The notes beneath the pieces are model-generated. The model had not been told where the DNA came from. It did not search any database and saw only the letters and a program-made list of their open reading frames with translations. Both the position numbers and the translations under genes were made by a program. A stretch of DNA of 64,000 nt from Firm-04 sp045627405 (GTDB lineage Bacteria > Bacillota > Clostridia > Oscillospirales > Ruminococcaceae): positions 24,743 to 88,742 of the forward strand of contig JAZQNP010000092.1 of NCBI GenBank assembly GCA_045627405.1. The letters are read 5' to 3'. Shown in pieces: positions 52,601 through 59,796 of the stretch (its first letter is position 1; each line of letters starts with the position of its first letter).

Positions 52601-53026
52601 GAAAACGGTCTTGCGTATCTTCTCTATGTGGATGATATGATGCTTGAAACCGGCTTCTATATTCCCGATGTTATTTATGATCCGGAAGGTGGAATACAGG
52701 GTACTTTTGCCGGAATCGGTGAAGAACTCTACCGGCATCTTGCATTTACAAATACCATCTACTGCGAACAGGGCGGACTTGTTGCGGATTACTGTTCGGA
52801 AAACGGATATTGCTATGCGTTTACTGACCCGCAGACAACACTTGCCGGTGATGTCACAGGCGACGGCTTGGTCAATCAAAATGATGCATGGACGCTGCTG
52901 CGCTGGATGACTGAGGCGAGCGGCATGCAGATGACTGAACAAGGATATGCAAACGCCGATATCAACGGCGATGGCATTGCCGACATGCTGGACGTCAATC
53001 AGATTCTCAGATACACAGCTTCATAA
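46658..53026 (+). CDS. Giant secreted S8 (subtilisin-like) protease with LRR_5 repeats and dockerin
   Basis: A protein of about 2122 residues, probably cell-surface or cellulosomal. Visible order: signal peptide (about 1-37); propeptide-like region; S8 protease domain (about 235-500) with Asp249 in VIDTGIY, His284 in GHGHGTHCAG and Ser445 in SGTSMATPYVAG; two beta-sandwich repeats of CHB_HEX_C type (about 508-665, each with IYYTLDG); BspA-like LRR_5 repeats (about 690-990, with recurring IGDYAF/AENAF); then alternating PPC-like and YTG-type repeats (about 1110-1860); and a C-terminal dockerin (about 2065-2122, loops GDVTGDG and ADINGDG). It probably matures by losing the propeptide. Targets are unknown: it may process surface proteins or digest feed protein. 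ATG 46658 follows CGGAGGTG. Confidence 0.9.
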   Translation: MKRIVRKHIACITAVALLAVGSTNTLPVLSPAGSMAATDSILDFANRLTAQSVQNPSCFAALRFATDEQVFYRDDTAVGTEYDAFSVINGKVMVKKAATLTSAERQNEGASDGYIPFDDAAEKIGCEITEQNGDYIVVSPFQSAALIVRSNGAVPAYGAVSETDGYQNLHVMQYSTAADAYAAYRCYLTDQTVDYVEPNRTLYLASAAEPQFIRVNDRWGLDAIGADEYRSWLYSVKTNLPEIVVAVIDTGIYQEHSWFENRIAEGGTGFTYDEKGSYEDGHGHGTHCAGIICSSTLDNVKILPIKCLSDEGYGSTMEVYCAMMYAAEQQPDVISMSLGGIGISPLLSDACAVFAENDIPCAVAAGNESIDTMYAHPASVDSVFTVSAVGNDSYDGSSDLYGEDAYSLAYFSNLGSKVDFCAPGVDIESAGIDDPNSTTYKSGTSMATPYVAGCIADLLSYDDTFTSDEIYQLLKQFAYDLGTAGYDESYGWGMVRLFAMSEDGKFCAAPTASLVSGSYDGVQSVALSCPTENADIYYTLDGTVPTAESGILYDGNSISIEASCELRAIAVFGGTSSTVISRQYEILCKPPVITPVSGQYEDSVTVSISCVSNDAKIYYTLDGSTPSAKNGTLYSDPFTVSESAVLRAVAVSGKAESEITRADYCINGEEISDPYVIIDGVLVAYNGVASVLDLSDLYITAVGDNAFTGNRLLTKIILPDNVAKLGANAFQGCEALEFVTAAGVTELGTGVFSGCTELYQILTGAVQEIPDYAFYLCGNLSQTEDCFIHVTSVGDYAFYECDWLGSSGLDWTQIQSIGDYAFSYAWFYDDVSLDSLEHLGIHVFDNAYGFSNISLPNSLTVLPEGTFRNCNNLTSLSAPGIIEIGDYAMAFSSYEPLDTGTLFSQITKIGSYAFSDFNFNGSVEFTNVTDIAENAFSYAEADSMSFPALQHTGHNAFANAYSDVLYLEHIETIAENTFSSYSPYIVVVGDELTEMDVNAASNYWQMTLAGPAVSPARTFANSHLLTYYETPGVYLDTEGESLTLQQYDPQTIAAYPLGFGLSLEWYSAADENGADPVYLQSANALEINVMESRTYYYYAAVYKDGAEVARSNVLRLEVIPTEIIGTLSEKDQMTLIDWDQYESGAIAYQFSPETADYYYFEAHGFSADITVLDQYGSVQRYYATAYVEPGDVYTVLIRKSGSERWNALYISDTYISNYFDGEITLDADVYQYTGSAIEPPVSVIYNHEYYDNDTWEYVEEQITLTEGTDYIVRYDNNIDPGTAYAFVFCMGDYTSFSYSTFKIYRPILEDTPESVYDFTYGKIPYFCFEPEETDEYLIYTEYADDLTERFESESNSSYYTDTILTIYDSDWNEIGYNDDGGQLLFSAIWLDLEAGQRYYVVLDAWSSSESASVCISRKTHLGIEGYLEASIYNYVYTGEAIEPEYKFYVDDVLLTEGTDYTARIFHNVNPGSMTLIVIGQGSYCGMYVFTEFSISIDFDELDDTVIEIEPDVPFTLSELRQIYSLNIPSIGLYCLRPTDADDEADYCGECYTYYYDGMYESWYCTTKFTPEYPEYELYPGMYYLILTQDATEEREFILETVEAYRSLYYADVTVTDAVYTGELIVPKVTVIYEGTELTENVDYIVSCNQPMITCGYYTLIIQGIGEYYGNAYAYFQIVPDLSAEMQILTEETNTVTANTGGETAFYSWIPDESQYCLWKDQLEYTTISVYDSDMQIIEYNDGIGLIYTEVYVEPGNQYYISAAFADRTMTGSFDFTLTSDYALLDYCEVDTENLLAYQENAQVPDYTVRNGDTVLTEGVDYEVFYLGGNDDYGRAEICFKGKGHYIGYLDFSFYIYPDHWNDVIPDQQIDLAAEETVFTERGLPGAVTLYTFTADHDATYYLNLPNTDSAAVTAFVYGTDGFICPLSQHTFELKAGDTIQILCMTDWLETSYDIYDMYSVQVTESAPIEYYWTENGLCYYLENGLAYLLYVDDMMLETGFYIPDVIYDPEGGIQGTFAGIGEELYRHLAFTNTIYCEQGGLVADYCSENGYCYAFTDPQTTLAGDVTGDGLVNQNDAWTLLRWMTEASGMQMTEQGYANADINGDGIADMLDVNQILRYTAS
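50300..52225 (+). repeat. Four-unit domain repeat inside the giant protease
   Basis: Four related units of about 70-90 residues start near 50310, 50925, 51470 and 52005. Each has, in order, a short motif such as YTGSAIEPP or YTGELIVPK, then LTEGTDYIVRY or a variant, and a final strand ending G.G.Y.G. They alternate with PPC-like beta-sandwich domains. Confidence 0.65.
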
Positions 53027-53029
53027 TAC

Positions 53030-53068
53030 ATAAGCCGCTGATGCAAGAGTCAGCGGCTTATATTTTGC
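53030..53068 (+). terminator. Terminator after the giant protease gene
   Basis: A 12-bp perfect stem (ATAAGCCGCTGA pairing with TCAGCGGCTTAT) with an 8-base loop, followed by ATTTTGC. Confidence 0.8.
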
Positions 53069-53128
53069 TCACAGCGTAAATAGATGCGCGATATTTTGCA
53101 CATTCTTCTTTTGAAATACAGTTACCAC

Positions 53129-53157
53129 TTGCTTTTTTGTCGGAAATATGATATACT
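53129..53157 (+). promoter_or_regulatory. Promoter of the amidase gene
   Basis: TTGCTT (53129-53134), 17-base spacer, TATACT (53152-53157). Confidence 0.75.
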
Positions 53158-53228
53158 ATACTTATCTTAGTATGCCATGCATACACATTAGGAAGTATGC
53201 CGGAGCTTTCCGGCGCAGGAGATGGAAT

Positions 53229-54005
53229 ATGACTCGTAAAAGACGAATTCGCTGGGATCGTATCGCACTTGTGTTTCTGCCGATTTTTTTTGTGATTCTG
53301 CTTCTTTGCACACATTGCAGGCACAAGGATCCGGAAGCAGAAAGCAGCAGTATGTCAGATGCTGCCGGCGTACTTTCGATTCCGACAGATGATTCGGATG
53401 CGCAGCCTACACTTGCAGAAGCGGATGCCTTCGTCGTGGTGATTGATCCGGGCCACGGCGGCGATGACGGCGGTACGACTGACGGGGATTCTCGCAATGA
53501 AAAGGACGATAATCTTCGCATTGCACTAGCAGTTCATGAGGTGTTGCAATCTTATCCCGATGTGCAGGTCATTCTGACGCGCGATACCGATGTCTTCATT
53601 TCCTTAGAGGATCGATGCAAAATTGCGAATGATGCCGAAGCAGATGTGTTTGTATCACTGCACCGCAACAGTGCCACAGAAGGCAACGGGATTGAAATTT
53701 GGATCAATAACCAGGACAATTCCAGTGACAAACGTCTTGCCGGATACATCATGGAACTACTGGAAGATGTCGGAATCTCTAAGAACCGCGGTATCAAGTC
53801 CGGCTATCGCACGACCAATGACGGCGACAACTACTATGTCAACTATTACACGGACATGCCGAGCTGCCTGATAGAAATGGGGTTTCTGACCGCAGAGATA
53901 GACAATCAGTATTTCGATGAGCGTTTGGACTCTTACGCAGAGGCAATCGCAACCGGAATTATCGAATACGGGACCGATCTCGGTCTGTACGAAACGGAGA
54001 CATAA
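53229..54005 (+). CDS. Membrane-anchored N-acetylmuramoyl-L-alanine amidase
   Basis: A zinc amidase (Amidase_3 type) of 258 residues that cuts the bond between muramic acid and the peptide stem. After a membrane segment (about 10-30) and a short linker, the catalytic domain shows the zinc ligands His in VIDPGHGGDDGG and His in VSLHRNSA, Glu in the region near NEKDDNLRIAL, and the catalytic Glu in CLIEMGFLT. ATG 53229 follows GGAGATGG; an in-frame GTG-like start further upstream overlaps the promoter. It is 22 bases before the FkbH-like gene. Confidence 0.92.
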   Translation: MTRKRRIRWDRIALVFLPIFFVILLLCTHCRHKDPEAESSSMSDAAGVLSIPTDDSDAQPTLAEADAFVVVIDPGHGGDDGGTTDGDSRNEKDDNLRIALAVHEVLQSYPDVQVILTRDTDVFISLEDRCKIANDAEADVFVSLHRNSATEGNGIEIWINNQDNSSDKRLAGYIMELLEDVGISKNRGIKSGYRTTNDGDNYYVNYYTDMPSCLIEMGFLTAEIDNQYFDERLDSYAEAIATGIIEYGTDLGLYETET

Positions 54006-54027
54006 ACATATTTGAGGTGAGAATAAC

Positions 54028-55752
54028 TTGGAAACGGTGACATATACACTGTTGAAACGGCTCGCAAAGCAGACTGTGAATGCAAAAAAGCGGTTTGCAG
54101 TTCTGGGGAACTGTGCAACACAGCAGCTTTCCGCTGCAATCGCAGGAGAATCCGTCCGGCGCGGCTGTACGATGCAGGTGTTTGATGCAGATTACGATCA
54201 AATGGCGGCACAGTTTCTGGATCCGCAGTCAGAGCTTTATGCTTTCCAGCCGGATTTCATTCTGATTTTTTGCTGCATTGAAAAGCTGAAACAGCGATTT
54301 TATGATACAGTCCCGTCAGAGCGGACATTATTTGCAGAACGGGAATTTGCCCGCTTTTGCAGTCTGTGGGAGGCTGCATCGCTCCATTGCTCTGCAAAAA
54401 TTCTGATGTTTGATTTTCCGGAGCAATCGGATGCAGTATTTGGCAGCTTTGCACTCCGGACGCCGGTTTCTTTTTTGTATCAGCTCCGAAAGCTGAACCA
54501 GATGTGCGGAGAATCTGTTGCTGCACAATATCCGAATGTTTATCCGGTTGCACTGAGCGATGTACAGCGCGAACTCAGAAATACACAGTTTTTTGATCCG
54601 AGGATGTGGTATCTGGCAAAAATGGCAGTAAAAACCGAGGCATTGCCTGCGGTTGCAGCGCGCGTACTGGATACTGTTCTTGCAATAAACGGGAACATCA
54701 AAAAATGTGTCATCACCGATCTGGACAATACCCTTTGGGGCGGTGTCATCGGTGACGACGGCTTGGACGGTATTCAGCTCGGAGAGCTTGGAGACGGTCC
54801 GGCATTTGTTGCATTGCAGCGATGGCTGCTGGAATTGAAGCGGCGGGGTATTCTGCTGGCTGTATGCAGTAAAAATGACGAAAAAAATGCAAAAGAACCG
54901 TTTGAGAAGCATCCCGAAATGGTATTGCGTATGGAGGATATCGCAGTTTTTGTTGCAAACTGGGAAAATAAAGCAGAGAATATCCGCCGGATTCAGCAAA
55001 TACTGAATATCGGCATGGACAGCTTCGTTTTTCTGGACGACAATCCTTTTGAGCGCAATTTAGTTCGTGAAATGCTGCCGGAAGTGACTGTACCGGAGCT
55101 TCCGGAGGATCCGGCATATGTTCCTGCTTATCTGGAATCTCTTCATCTGTTTGAGGCAGCCGGGTTTTCCGATGAAGACACTGCCCGGACTGCGCAGTAT
55201 CAGGCAGAAGCAAGCCGTGTTGAAGCGCAGGCAAGCTTCACAAATTATGAGGATTATCTCAAATCGCTGGATATGCGGGCGGAGATTCTTCCGTTCGATT
55301 CATTCCATTATCCGCGGATTGCACAGCTCACACAGCGTTCCAACCAGTTTAATCTGCGCACGGTGCGGTACACTGAGCATGAGATCGCTGCATTGACAGA
55401 GGATCCGTCCGTGATTACACGCTATGTGACGTTGACTGACCGCTTTGGTGAACACGGTCTGATCAGTGTTGTGATCCTGAAAAAGCAAGCGGATGCGCTG
55501 TTTATTGACACATGGCTCATGAGCTGCCGTGTATTGAGACGCGGCGTGGAGCAATGTATGTTTAACAAAGTAGTGGATCTTGCCAAGGAATCCGGGTGTA
55601 AATACCTGATCGGGGAATATCTCCCAACTGCCAAAAACAGCATGGTTGCTGACTTTTATCCGTCTTTTGGCATGGAGTCCATTGGGAACGGCAGATTTCG
55701 GCTCGCCTGTGATTCCTATGAACCGAAACCGCATCACATTCTGTTTTCATAA
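54028..55752 (+). CDS. FkbH-like HAD-IIIC protein with GNAT-like C-terminus
   Basis: A 574-residue protein. An N-terminal region (about 1-220) resembles the SGNH-like domain of FkbH proteins. A HAD-IIIC domain follows (VITDLDNTLWGGVIGDDG, then AVCSKNDEKNAKEPF and FLDDNPFERNLV). The last 170 residues have the acyltransferase-like layout with QRSNQFNLRT and LMSCRVLRRGVE. In polyketide pathways FkbH moves a glyceryl unit from 1,3-bisphosphoglycerate to an acyl carrier protein. No carrier protein, ketosynthase or other pathway gene is near, so the role here is open. TTG 54028 is the start, with TTTGAGGTGA at seven bases; no ATG is available. Confidence 0.88.
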   Translation: METVTYTLLKRLAKQTVNAKKRFAVLGNCATQQLSAAIAGESVRRGCTMQVFDADYDQMAAQFLDPQSELYAFQPDFILIFCCIEKLKQRFYDTVPSERTLFAEREFARFCSLWEAASLHCSAKILMFDFPEQSDAVFGSFALRTPVSFLYQLRKLNQMCGESVAAQYPNVYPVALSDVQRELRNTQFFDPRMWYLAKMAVKTEALPAVAARVLDTVLAINGNIKKCVITDLDNTLWGGVIGDDGLDGIQLGELGDGPAFVALQRWLLELKRRGILLAVCSKNDEKNAKEPFEKHPEMVLRMEDIAVFVANWENKAENIRRIQQILNIGMDSFVFLDDNPFERNLVREMLPEVTVPELPEDPAYVPAYLESLHLFEAAGFSDEDTARTAQYQAEASRVEAQASFTNYEDYLKSLDMRAEILPFDSFHYPRIAQLTQRSNQFNLRTVRYTEHEIAALTEDPSVITRYVTLTDRFGEHGLISVVILKKQADALFIDTWLMSCRVLRRGVEQCMFNKVVDLAKESGCKYLIGEYLPTAKNSMVADFYPSFGMESIGNGRFRLACDSYEPKPHHILFS

Positions 55753-55790
55753 TTTTTTAATGAAATTTTCTTGAAAAACAGAAAAAGTGC

Positions 55791-55819
55791 TTGAAATTTT
55801 CGGGGAACTGTGCTATAAT
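55791..55819 (+). promoter_or_regulatory. Promoter of the small Cys-rich/amphipathic protein gene
   Basis: TTGAAA (55791-55796), 17-base spacer ending TGC, TATAAT (55814-55819). Confidence 0.85.
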
Positions 55820-55830
55820 AATACCATTAA

Positions 55831-55858
55831 GATCGTTGCATCCGCATGGGCAACGGTC
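55831..55858 (+). promoter_or_regulatory. Hairpin in the 5' leader of the 55906 gene
   Basis: GATCGTTGC pairs with GCAACGGTC (one G-T-type mismatch) around a 10-base loop. It starts about 12 bases after the promoter -10, so it would lie at the 5' end of the mRNA and may stabilise it. Confidence 0.4.
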
Positions 55859-55905
55859 GGTCAAGCGTGTGACTCCAAATCGCCTTGCGGAGAAAGAGGA
55901 AAATT

Positions 55906-56280
55906 ATGAAGAAATTTACCGCACTTTTACTGGGTACTGCTGCGATTGCCGGTGCCGCTGCGGCGATTGTGCTTTTGAAACGCCGTCAGGATGAGGCATG
56001 CTGTCGATATGATTCCGATGACATGGATGATGATGAATTCTTCTGTGAGGATTGCGGAACCTGCGGCGTCTGTGATGAGGAAAATCTGGATGTGGATATT
56101 CCCAGCGAGGCAGATGAAGCTGCGGAGGCTATAAAGGACGCTGCTGAAAACGCGGCAGATGCAGCAGAAGACATCGTGGATGATGTGAAAGATGCAGCGG
56201 AAGATATTGCAAAAGATGCAAGGGATGCAGCAGAAGACATCATTGATGATGTCAAGGACGCAATCAAAAAGAAAAAGTAA
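55906..56280 (+). CDS. Small membrane protein with Cys cluster and amphipathic repeats
   Basis: A 124-residue protein that I cannot assign. It has an N-terminal membrane helix or signal anchor (about 4-24), then an acidic stretch with CEDCGTCGVC (four cysteines spaced CxxCxxCxxC), and a long Ala/Asp/Glu/Lys-rich C-terminal helix. In that helix an 11-residue-like pattern recurs (DAAEDIVDDVKDAAEDI, DAAEDIIDDVKDAI). The helix looks amphipathic, as in YtxH or LEA-like stress proteins. ATG 55906 has GAGAAAGAGG upstream. It has its own promoter and terminator. Confidence 0.75.
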   Translation: MKKFTALLLGTAAIAGAAAAIVLLKRRQDEACCRYDSDDMDDDEFFCEDCGTCGVCDEENLDVDIPSEADEAAEAIKDAAENAADAAEDIVDDVKDAAEDIAKDARDAAEDIIDDVKDAIKKKK

Positions 56281-56311
56281 TTTTTCCAAGGCACCGAACT
56301 TGTAAGCTGTG

Positions 56312-56348
56312 AAACGGGATGACGCATATCGGTTCATCCCGTTTTTTT
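56312..56348 (+). terminator. Terminator after the small Cys-rich protein gene
   Basis: An 11-bp stem (AAACGGGATGA pairing with TCATCCCGTTT) followed by TTTTTTT. It ends 18 bases before the next gene. Confidence 0.85.
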
Positions 56349-56365
56349 ATGGGATGTGAAGAATC

Positions 56366-57196
56366 ATGCAAAAAATTCTTGGGTACCTGCGTCGGGCTGT
56401 CGAGGAATTCGGTCTGATTGAAAACGGCGATGTGATTGCAGTCGGGATTTCCGGAGGGAAAGACAGTCTTGTGCTGCTTCGTGCGCTGCATGACTTTCAG
56501 CGGTTTGGTCTGTATGACTACCGTTTAATCGGGATTACGCTGGACCCGCAGTTCGGCGGTGTCCCGACCGATTATTCCGCAGCAGCAGATTTTTGTAAAG
56601 ATCTCGGCGTGGAGTATCACTTGCTTCGTACATATATCGGTCAGATCGTTTTTGATCTCCGAAAGGAGAAGCATCCGTGCAGTCTATGTGCAAAACTGCG
56701 CCGCGGTGCGCTGCACGATGCCGCAAAATCGTTTGGATGCAACAAGCTCGCGCTGGGACATCATATCGACGATGCAACCGAGACATTTCTGATGAACCTG
56801 TTTATTGAGGGACGAATCGGTTGTTATGCCCCAAAATCCTATTTGCCGCGCAAGGATCTGACATTGATACGGCCGCTGAGCTTTACACCTGAAACGGATA
56901 TTATCCGTGCGGCAAAGAAACATGTTCCTCAGATTGTGAAATCACACTGTCCTGTGGACGGGCATACTGCGCGTGAAAGCATGAAAAACTTTATCCACGA
57001 ACGGGAACATCAGGATCCCGGCTTTAAAGCGCGCGTTTTCGGTGCCATGCGGCGGGCAAATGTAGACGGATGGGGTGGAAAGACGTATTATCGCAATCTC
57101 GCAATGGATGATCCGGCAACCAACGGCAAACCTGAGCGTTTTCATTTACTGGAAAAGCAGAGAGAGGAGAATGCACGTGCGGATTCTGGGAATTGA
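56366..57196 (+). CDS. TtcA/TilS-like PP-loop ATPase
   Basis: An adenylating PP-loop enzyme of 276 residues of the TtcA type, which thiolates or otherwise modifies tRNA. The PP-loop is VGISGGKDSLVLL. The paired cysteines expected to bind a cluster are in HPCSLCAKLRRG, with GHHIDDATETFLMNL following. Clostridial members of this family are not all proven C32-thiolases, so no firm gene symbol is given. It overlaps the tsaD start and heads a four-gene run of translation-related genes. Confidence 0.85.
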   Translation: MQKILGYLRRAVEEFGLIENGDVIAVGISGGKDSLVLLRALHDFQRFGLYDYRLIGITLDPQFGGVPTDYSAAADFCKDLGVEYHLLRTYIGQIVFDLRKEKHPCSLCAKLRRGALHDAAKSFGCNKLALGHHIDDATETFLMNLFIEGRIGCYAPKSYLPRKDLTLIRPLSFTPETDIIRAAKKHVPQIVKSHCPVDGHTARESMKNFIHEREHQDPGFKARVFGAMRRANVDGWGGKTYYRNLAMDDPATNGKPERFHLLEKQREENARADSGN

Positions 57197-58202
57197 AAGC
57201 TCTTGTGACGAAACGGCTGCTGCTGTTGTAGAAGATGGCAGACGTATTCTTTCCAATGTGATTGCATCACAGGCACAGGAGCATATGCAGTATGGCGGTG
57301 TTGTACCGGAGCTTGCGTCCAGAAGACACTGCGAAAATATTCTTCCGGTTGTCAGGAAAGCTCTTTCGGATGCAAACATGACGCTGAATGAGATCGACGG
57401 CATTGCTGTGACGTATGCGCCGGGTCTGATCGGTGCGCTTCTGGTCGGTGTGAGCTTTGCAAAGGGTCTTGCATTGATGGCGGACAAGCCGTTGATTCCT
57501 GTGCACCATACAGAAGGACATGCTGCGGCAAATTATCTCGCACATTCAGATTTGGAGCCGCCGTATCTTGGCTTGATTGTGAGCGGCGGTCATACGCGTA
57601 TTGCAGAAATTCTGGATTATACGACATTCCGTACCGTCGGGAAGACGCGTGACGATGCAGCAGGGGAATGCTTTGATAAATGTGCGCGTGCGATGGGCTT
57701 TCCGTATCCGGGCGGCGTACATGTGGATCAGGCGGCGCAGCGCGGAGATCCCGCAGCGTTCAAACTCCCGAAAACGAAAATGGACGGAAATCCGTATGAT
57801 TTCAGCTTCTCAGGATTAAAGACCTATATCGTGAATTTGCTTCATCACGCTGAACAGTGTCACGAGACAGTGAACACGGATCATCTTGCTGCGGCATTGC
57901 AGCATGAAATCGCAGCGGTTCTCACTGAAAAAACAATCCGTGCAGCAGAAGAACTGCATTATACAAAAATCGCATTATCCGGCGGTGTTTCCGCAAATTC
58001 CGGTGTGCGCAGCTATTTGCAGAATGCGTGTGATGCGCACGGATTCACACTCTATATGCCGCCGTTATCCCTTTGCGGAGACAATGCAGCTATGATTGCA
58101 GCACAGGGGTTTTATAATTATCTTGCCGGAATTACAGCGGATGAATCCTTAAATGCAGTCGCTTCAAAAGAATTACGCGGCGAATTGGGACTATCATTAT
58201 GA
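57177..58202 (+). CDS. tsaD: tRNA N6-adenosine threonylcarbamoyltransferase TsaD
   Basis: Transfers threonylcarbamoyl to A37 of ANN-decoding tRNAs. Motifs are ILGIESSCDETAAAVV at the start, the metal His pair in PVHHTEGHAAANYL, the phosphate loop in VSGGHTRI, and ALSGGVSANS. The 341-residue length is normal. GTG 57177 (MRILGIESS) is chosen over ATG 57171 because GAGGAG lies seven bases upstream of the GTG. The last four bases overlap the following methyltransferase gene. Confidence 0.95.
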   Translation: MRILGIESSCDETAAAVVEDGRRILSNVIASQAQEHMQYGGVVPELASRRHCENILPVVRKALSDANMTLNEIDGIAVTYAPGLIGALLVGVSFAKGLALMADKPLIPVHHTEGHAAANYLAHSDLEPPYLGLIVSGGHTRIAEILDYTTFRTVGKTRDDAAGECFDKCARAMGFPYPGGVHVDQAAQRGDPAAFKLPKTKMDGNPYDFSFSGLKTYIVNLLHHAEQCHETVNTDHLAAALQHEIAAVLTEKTIRAAEELHYTKIALSGGVSANSGVRSYLQNACDAHGFTLYMPPLSLCGDNAAMIAAQGFYNYLAGITADESLNAVASKELRGELGLSL

Positions 58203-58924
58203 CCTATGAGTATGAACAAATTAAAGAGGGACTGTATGTTTGCAGAAGTGAAATCCACACGTTTGGCACAGATGCGTTTTTGTTGACAGGATTTTCCCGT
58301 TATCATGCAAAAGACCGCGTTTGCGATCTTGGCACCGGCTGCGGCATCATCCCGATGCTGATGCAGCGTGACCGTCCGCCGCGAATGATATATGCCGTAG
58401 ATATTCAGCCGGAAGCACTTCAGCAGCTGCAATCCGGCATTTCCAAGTGCCGTATTACACCGCAAATCCAGCCCATCTGTGCGGATTTGCGAAATCTATG
58501 GGATGATGCTCCGCTCGGACAGTTGGAACTGGTCGTATGCAACCCGCCGTATAAGGCGAATCAGGCGGGCATATTGTCTGACGATCCTTGTAAACAAATT
58601 GCGCGGCATGAGACCATGTGCAATATCTCGGATATATGTGAAGCTGCTGCAAAGCTGCTGAATTATCACGGTCGCTTATGTCTTTGCTGCCGTCCGGAGC
58701 GACTGACTGACGTGATGTGTGCAATGCGAGAAAGCGGAATTGAACCCAAACGGTTACGCTTTGTCTGCAAGACCCCGGACAGTCCGCCGTGGCTGTTTTT
58801 GTTGGAGGGGATCAAAGGCGGAAAACCGTTCCTTCGTATGGAACCGACCCTGTTTGTGCGTTCCGGTGACGGAATGACCTCGGAAGCTGCACAAATCTGC
58901 CATTTTGGAGATGATAAAATATGA
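58199..58924 (+). CDS. TrmN6-like tRNA1(Val) A37 N6-methyltransferase
   Basis: A SAM-dependent methyltransferase of 241 residues. The SAM motif is VCDLGTGCGIIPML, and the catalytic NPPY motif is in VVCNPPYKAN, as expected for N6-adenine enzymes. The opening HTFGTDAFLLTGF is a family feature. It is coupled by ATGA overlaps to tsaD before and rsmI after it, a common clostridial pairing with rsmI. Confidence 0.87.
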   Translation: MTYEYEQIKEGLYVCRSEIHTFGTDAFLLTGFSRYHAKDRVCDLGTGCGIIPMLMQRDRPPRMIYAVDIQPEALQQLQSGISKCRITPQIQPICADLRNLWDDAPLGQLELVVCNPPYKANQAGILSDDPCKQIARHETMCNISDICEAAAKLLNYHGRLCLCCRPERLTDVMCAMRESGIEPKRLRFVCKTPDSPPWLFLLEGIKGGKPFLRMEPTLFVRSGDGMTSEAAQICHFGDDKI

Positions 58925-59757
58925 GCGGGATGTTATATGTTGTCGGTACGCCGATCGGTAATCTTGGTGACATCACCGAAAGGCAGCTGGAAACTTTGGA
59001 GCGTGTTGACTTTATTGCCGCTGAGGACACCCGTGTCACACGAAAGCTTCTTTCTCATTTTGATCTTCATACGCCGCTTGTCAGTAACCACGAACACAGC
59101 ACAGAAACGGTGATTCAGCATATCATGGATCGTCTGCACAGCGGTGAACAATGTGCTGTTGTGACTGATGCAGGCATGCCTTGTATATCTGATCCGGGTG
59201 CTGTCTTGGTGCAGCGATGTCAGGCAGAGGGGATTCCGATGCAGGTTGTTCCGGGACCAAGTGCTGTCATTTCCGCGCTTGCCGTCTCCGGGCAGGACAC
59301 CGGTCGGTTTTGTTTTGAAGGCTTTCTCTCCGTCACAAAAAAACAGCGGTCTGCACATTTAGAATCTTTGAAACATGAAACCCGTACTATGGTATTTTAC
59401 GAAGCTCCGCATAAGCTGGTCAATACACTGCGGGATATGCTGGAAGTTTTTGGTGACCGCTCTCTGACAGTGTGTCGGGAATTAACCAAGCTGCATGAAG
59501 AAGTGAATAAGATGACCATTTCACAAGCACTAAAATTCTATTCAGATCAGCCCCCGCGCGGAGAGTTTGTTCTGGTCATCGCAGGTGCGCAGGAATCTGA
59601 AACAGATCCGCAGCCCAGCATGGAAAGCGTTGTCCAAATTGCGAAGGAGCGGATTGCAGACGGGGAACGTGCCTCTGATGTATGCCGACAGCTTGCCGCA
59701 GAAACCGGTTATCCCAAACGCGTACTATACCAGGCTGTACTAGATACAAATACATAA
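58921..59757 (+). CDS. rsmI: 16S rRNA (cytidine1402-2'-O)-methyltransferase RsmI
   Basis: Methylates the 2'-O of C1402 in 16S rRNA. The 278-residue chain shows LYVVGTPIGNLGDITERQLE, AAEDTRVTRKLLSHF, VTDAGMPCISDPG and PGPSAVISALAVSG, all tetrapyrrole-methylase-like signatures of RsmI. It ends the tsaD-containing run and is followed by a strong terminator. Confidence 0.96.
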   Translation: MSGMLYVVGTPIGNLGDITERQLETLERVDFIAAEDTRVTRKLLSHFDLHTPLVSNHEHSTETVIQHIMDRLHSGEQCAVVTDAGMPCISDPGAVLVQRCQAEGIPMQVVPGPSAVISALAVSGQDTGRFCFEGFLSVTKKQRSAHLESLKHETRTMVFYEAPHKLVNTLRDMLEVFGDRSLTVCRELTKLHEEVNKMTISQALKFYSDQPPRGEFVLVIAGAQESETDPQPSMESVVQIAKERIADGERASDVCRQLAAETGYPKRVLYQAVLDTNT

Positions 59758-59759
59758 TA

Positions 59760-59796
59760 AAGAGAGACTGCACCAAACGTGTGCAGTCTCTTTTTT
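59760..59796. terminator. Bidirectional terminator after rsmI
   Basis: A 10-bp stem (GAGACTGCAC pairing with GTGCAGTCTC) followed by TTTTTT; AATAAAG precedes it. It ends where the convergent AI-2E-family gene ends. Confidence 0.85.

Noticed and set aside
51938..52942. 334-residue open frame on the minus strand
   Set aside because: It is antisense to the giant protease; no start site or family feature.
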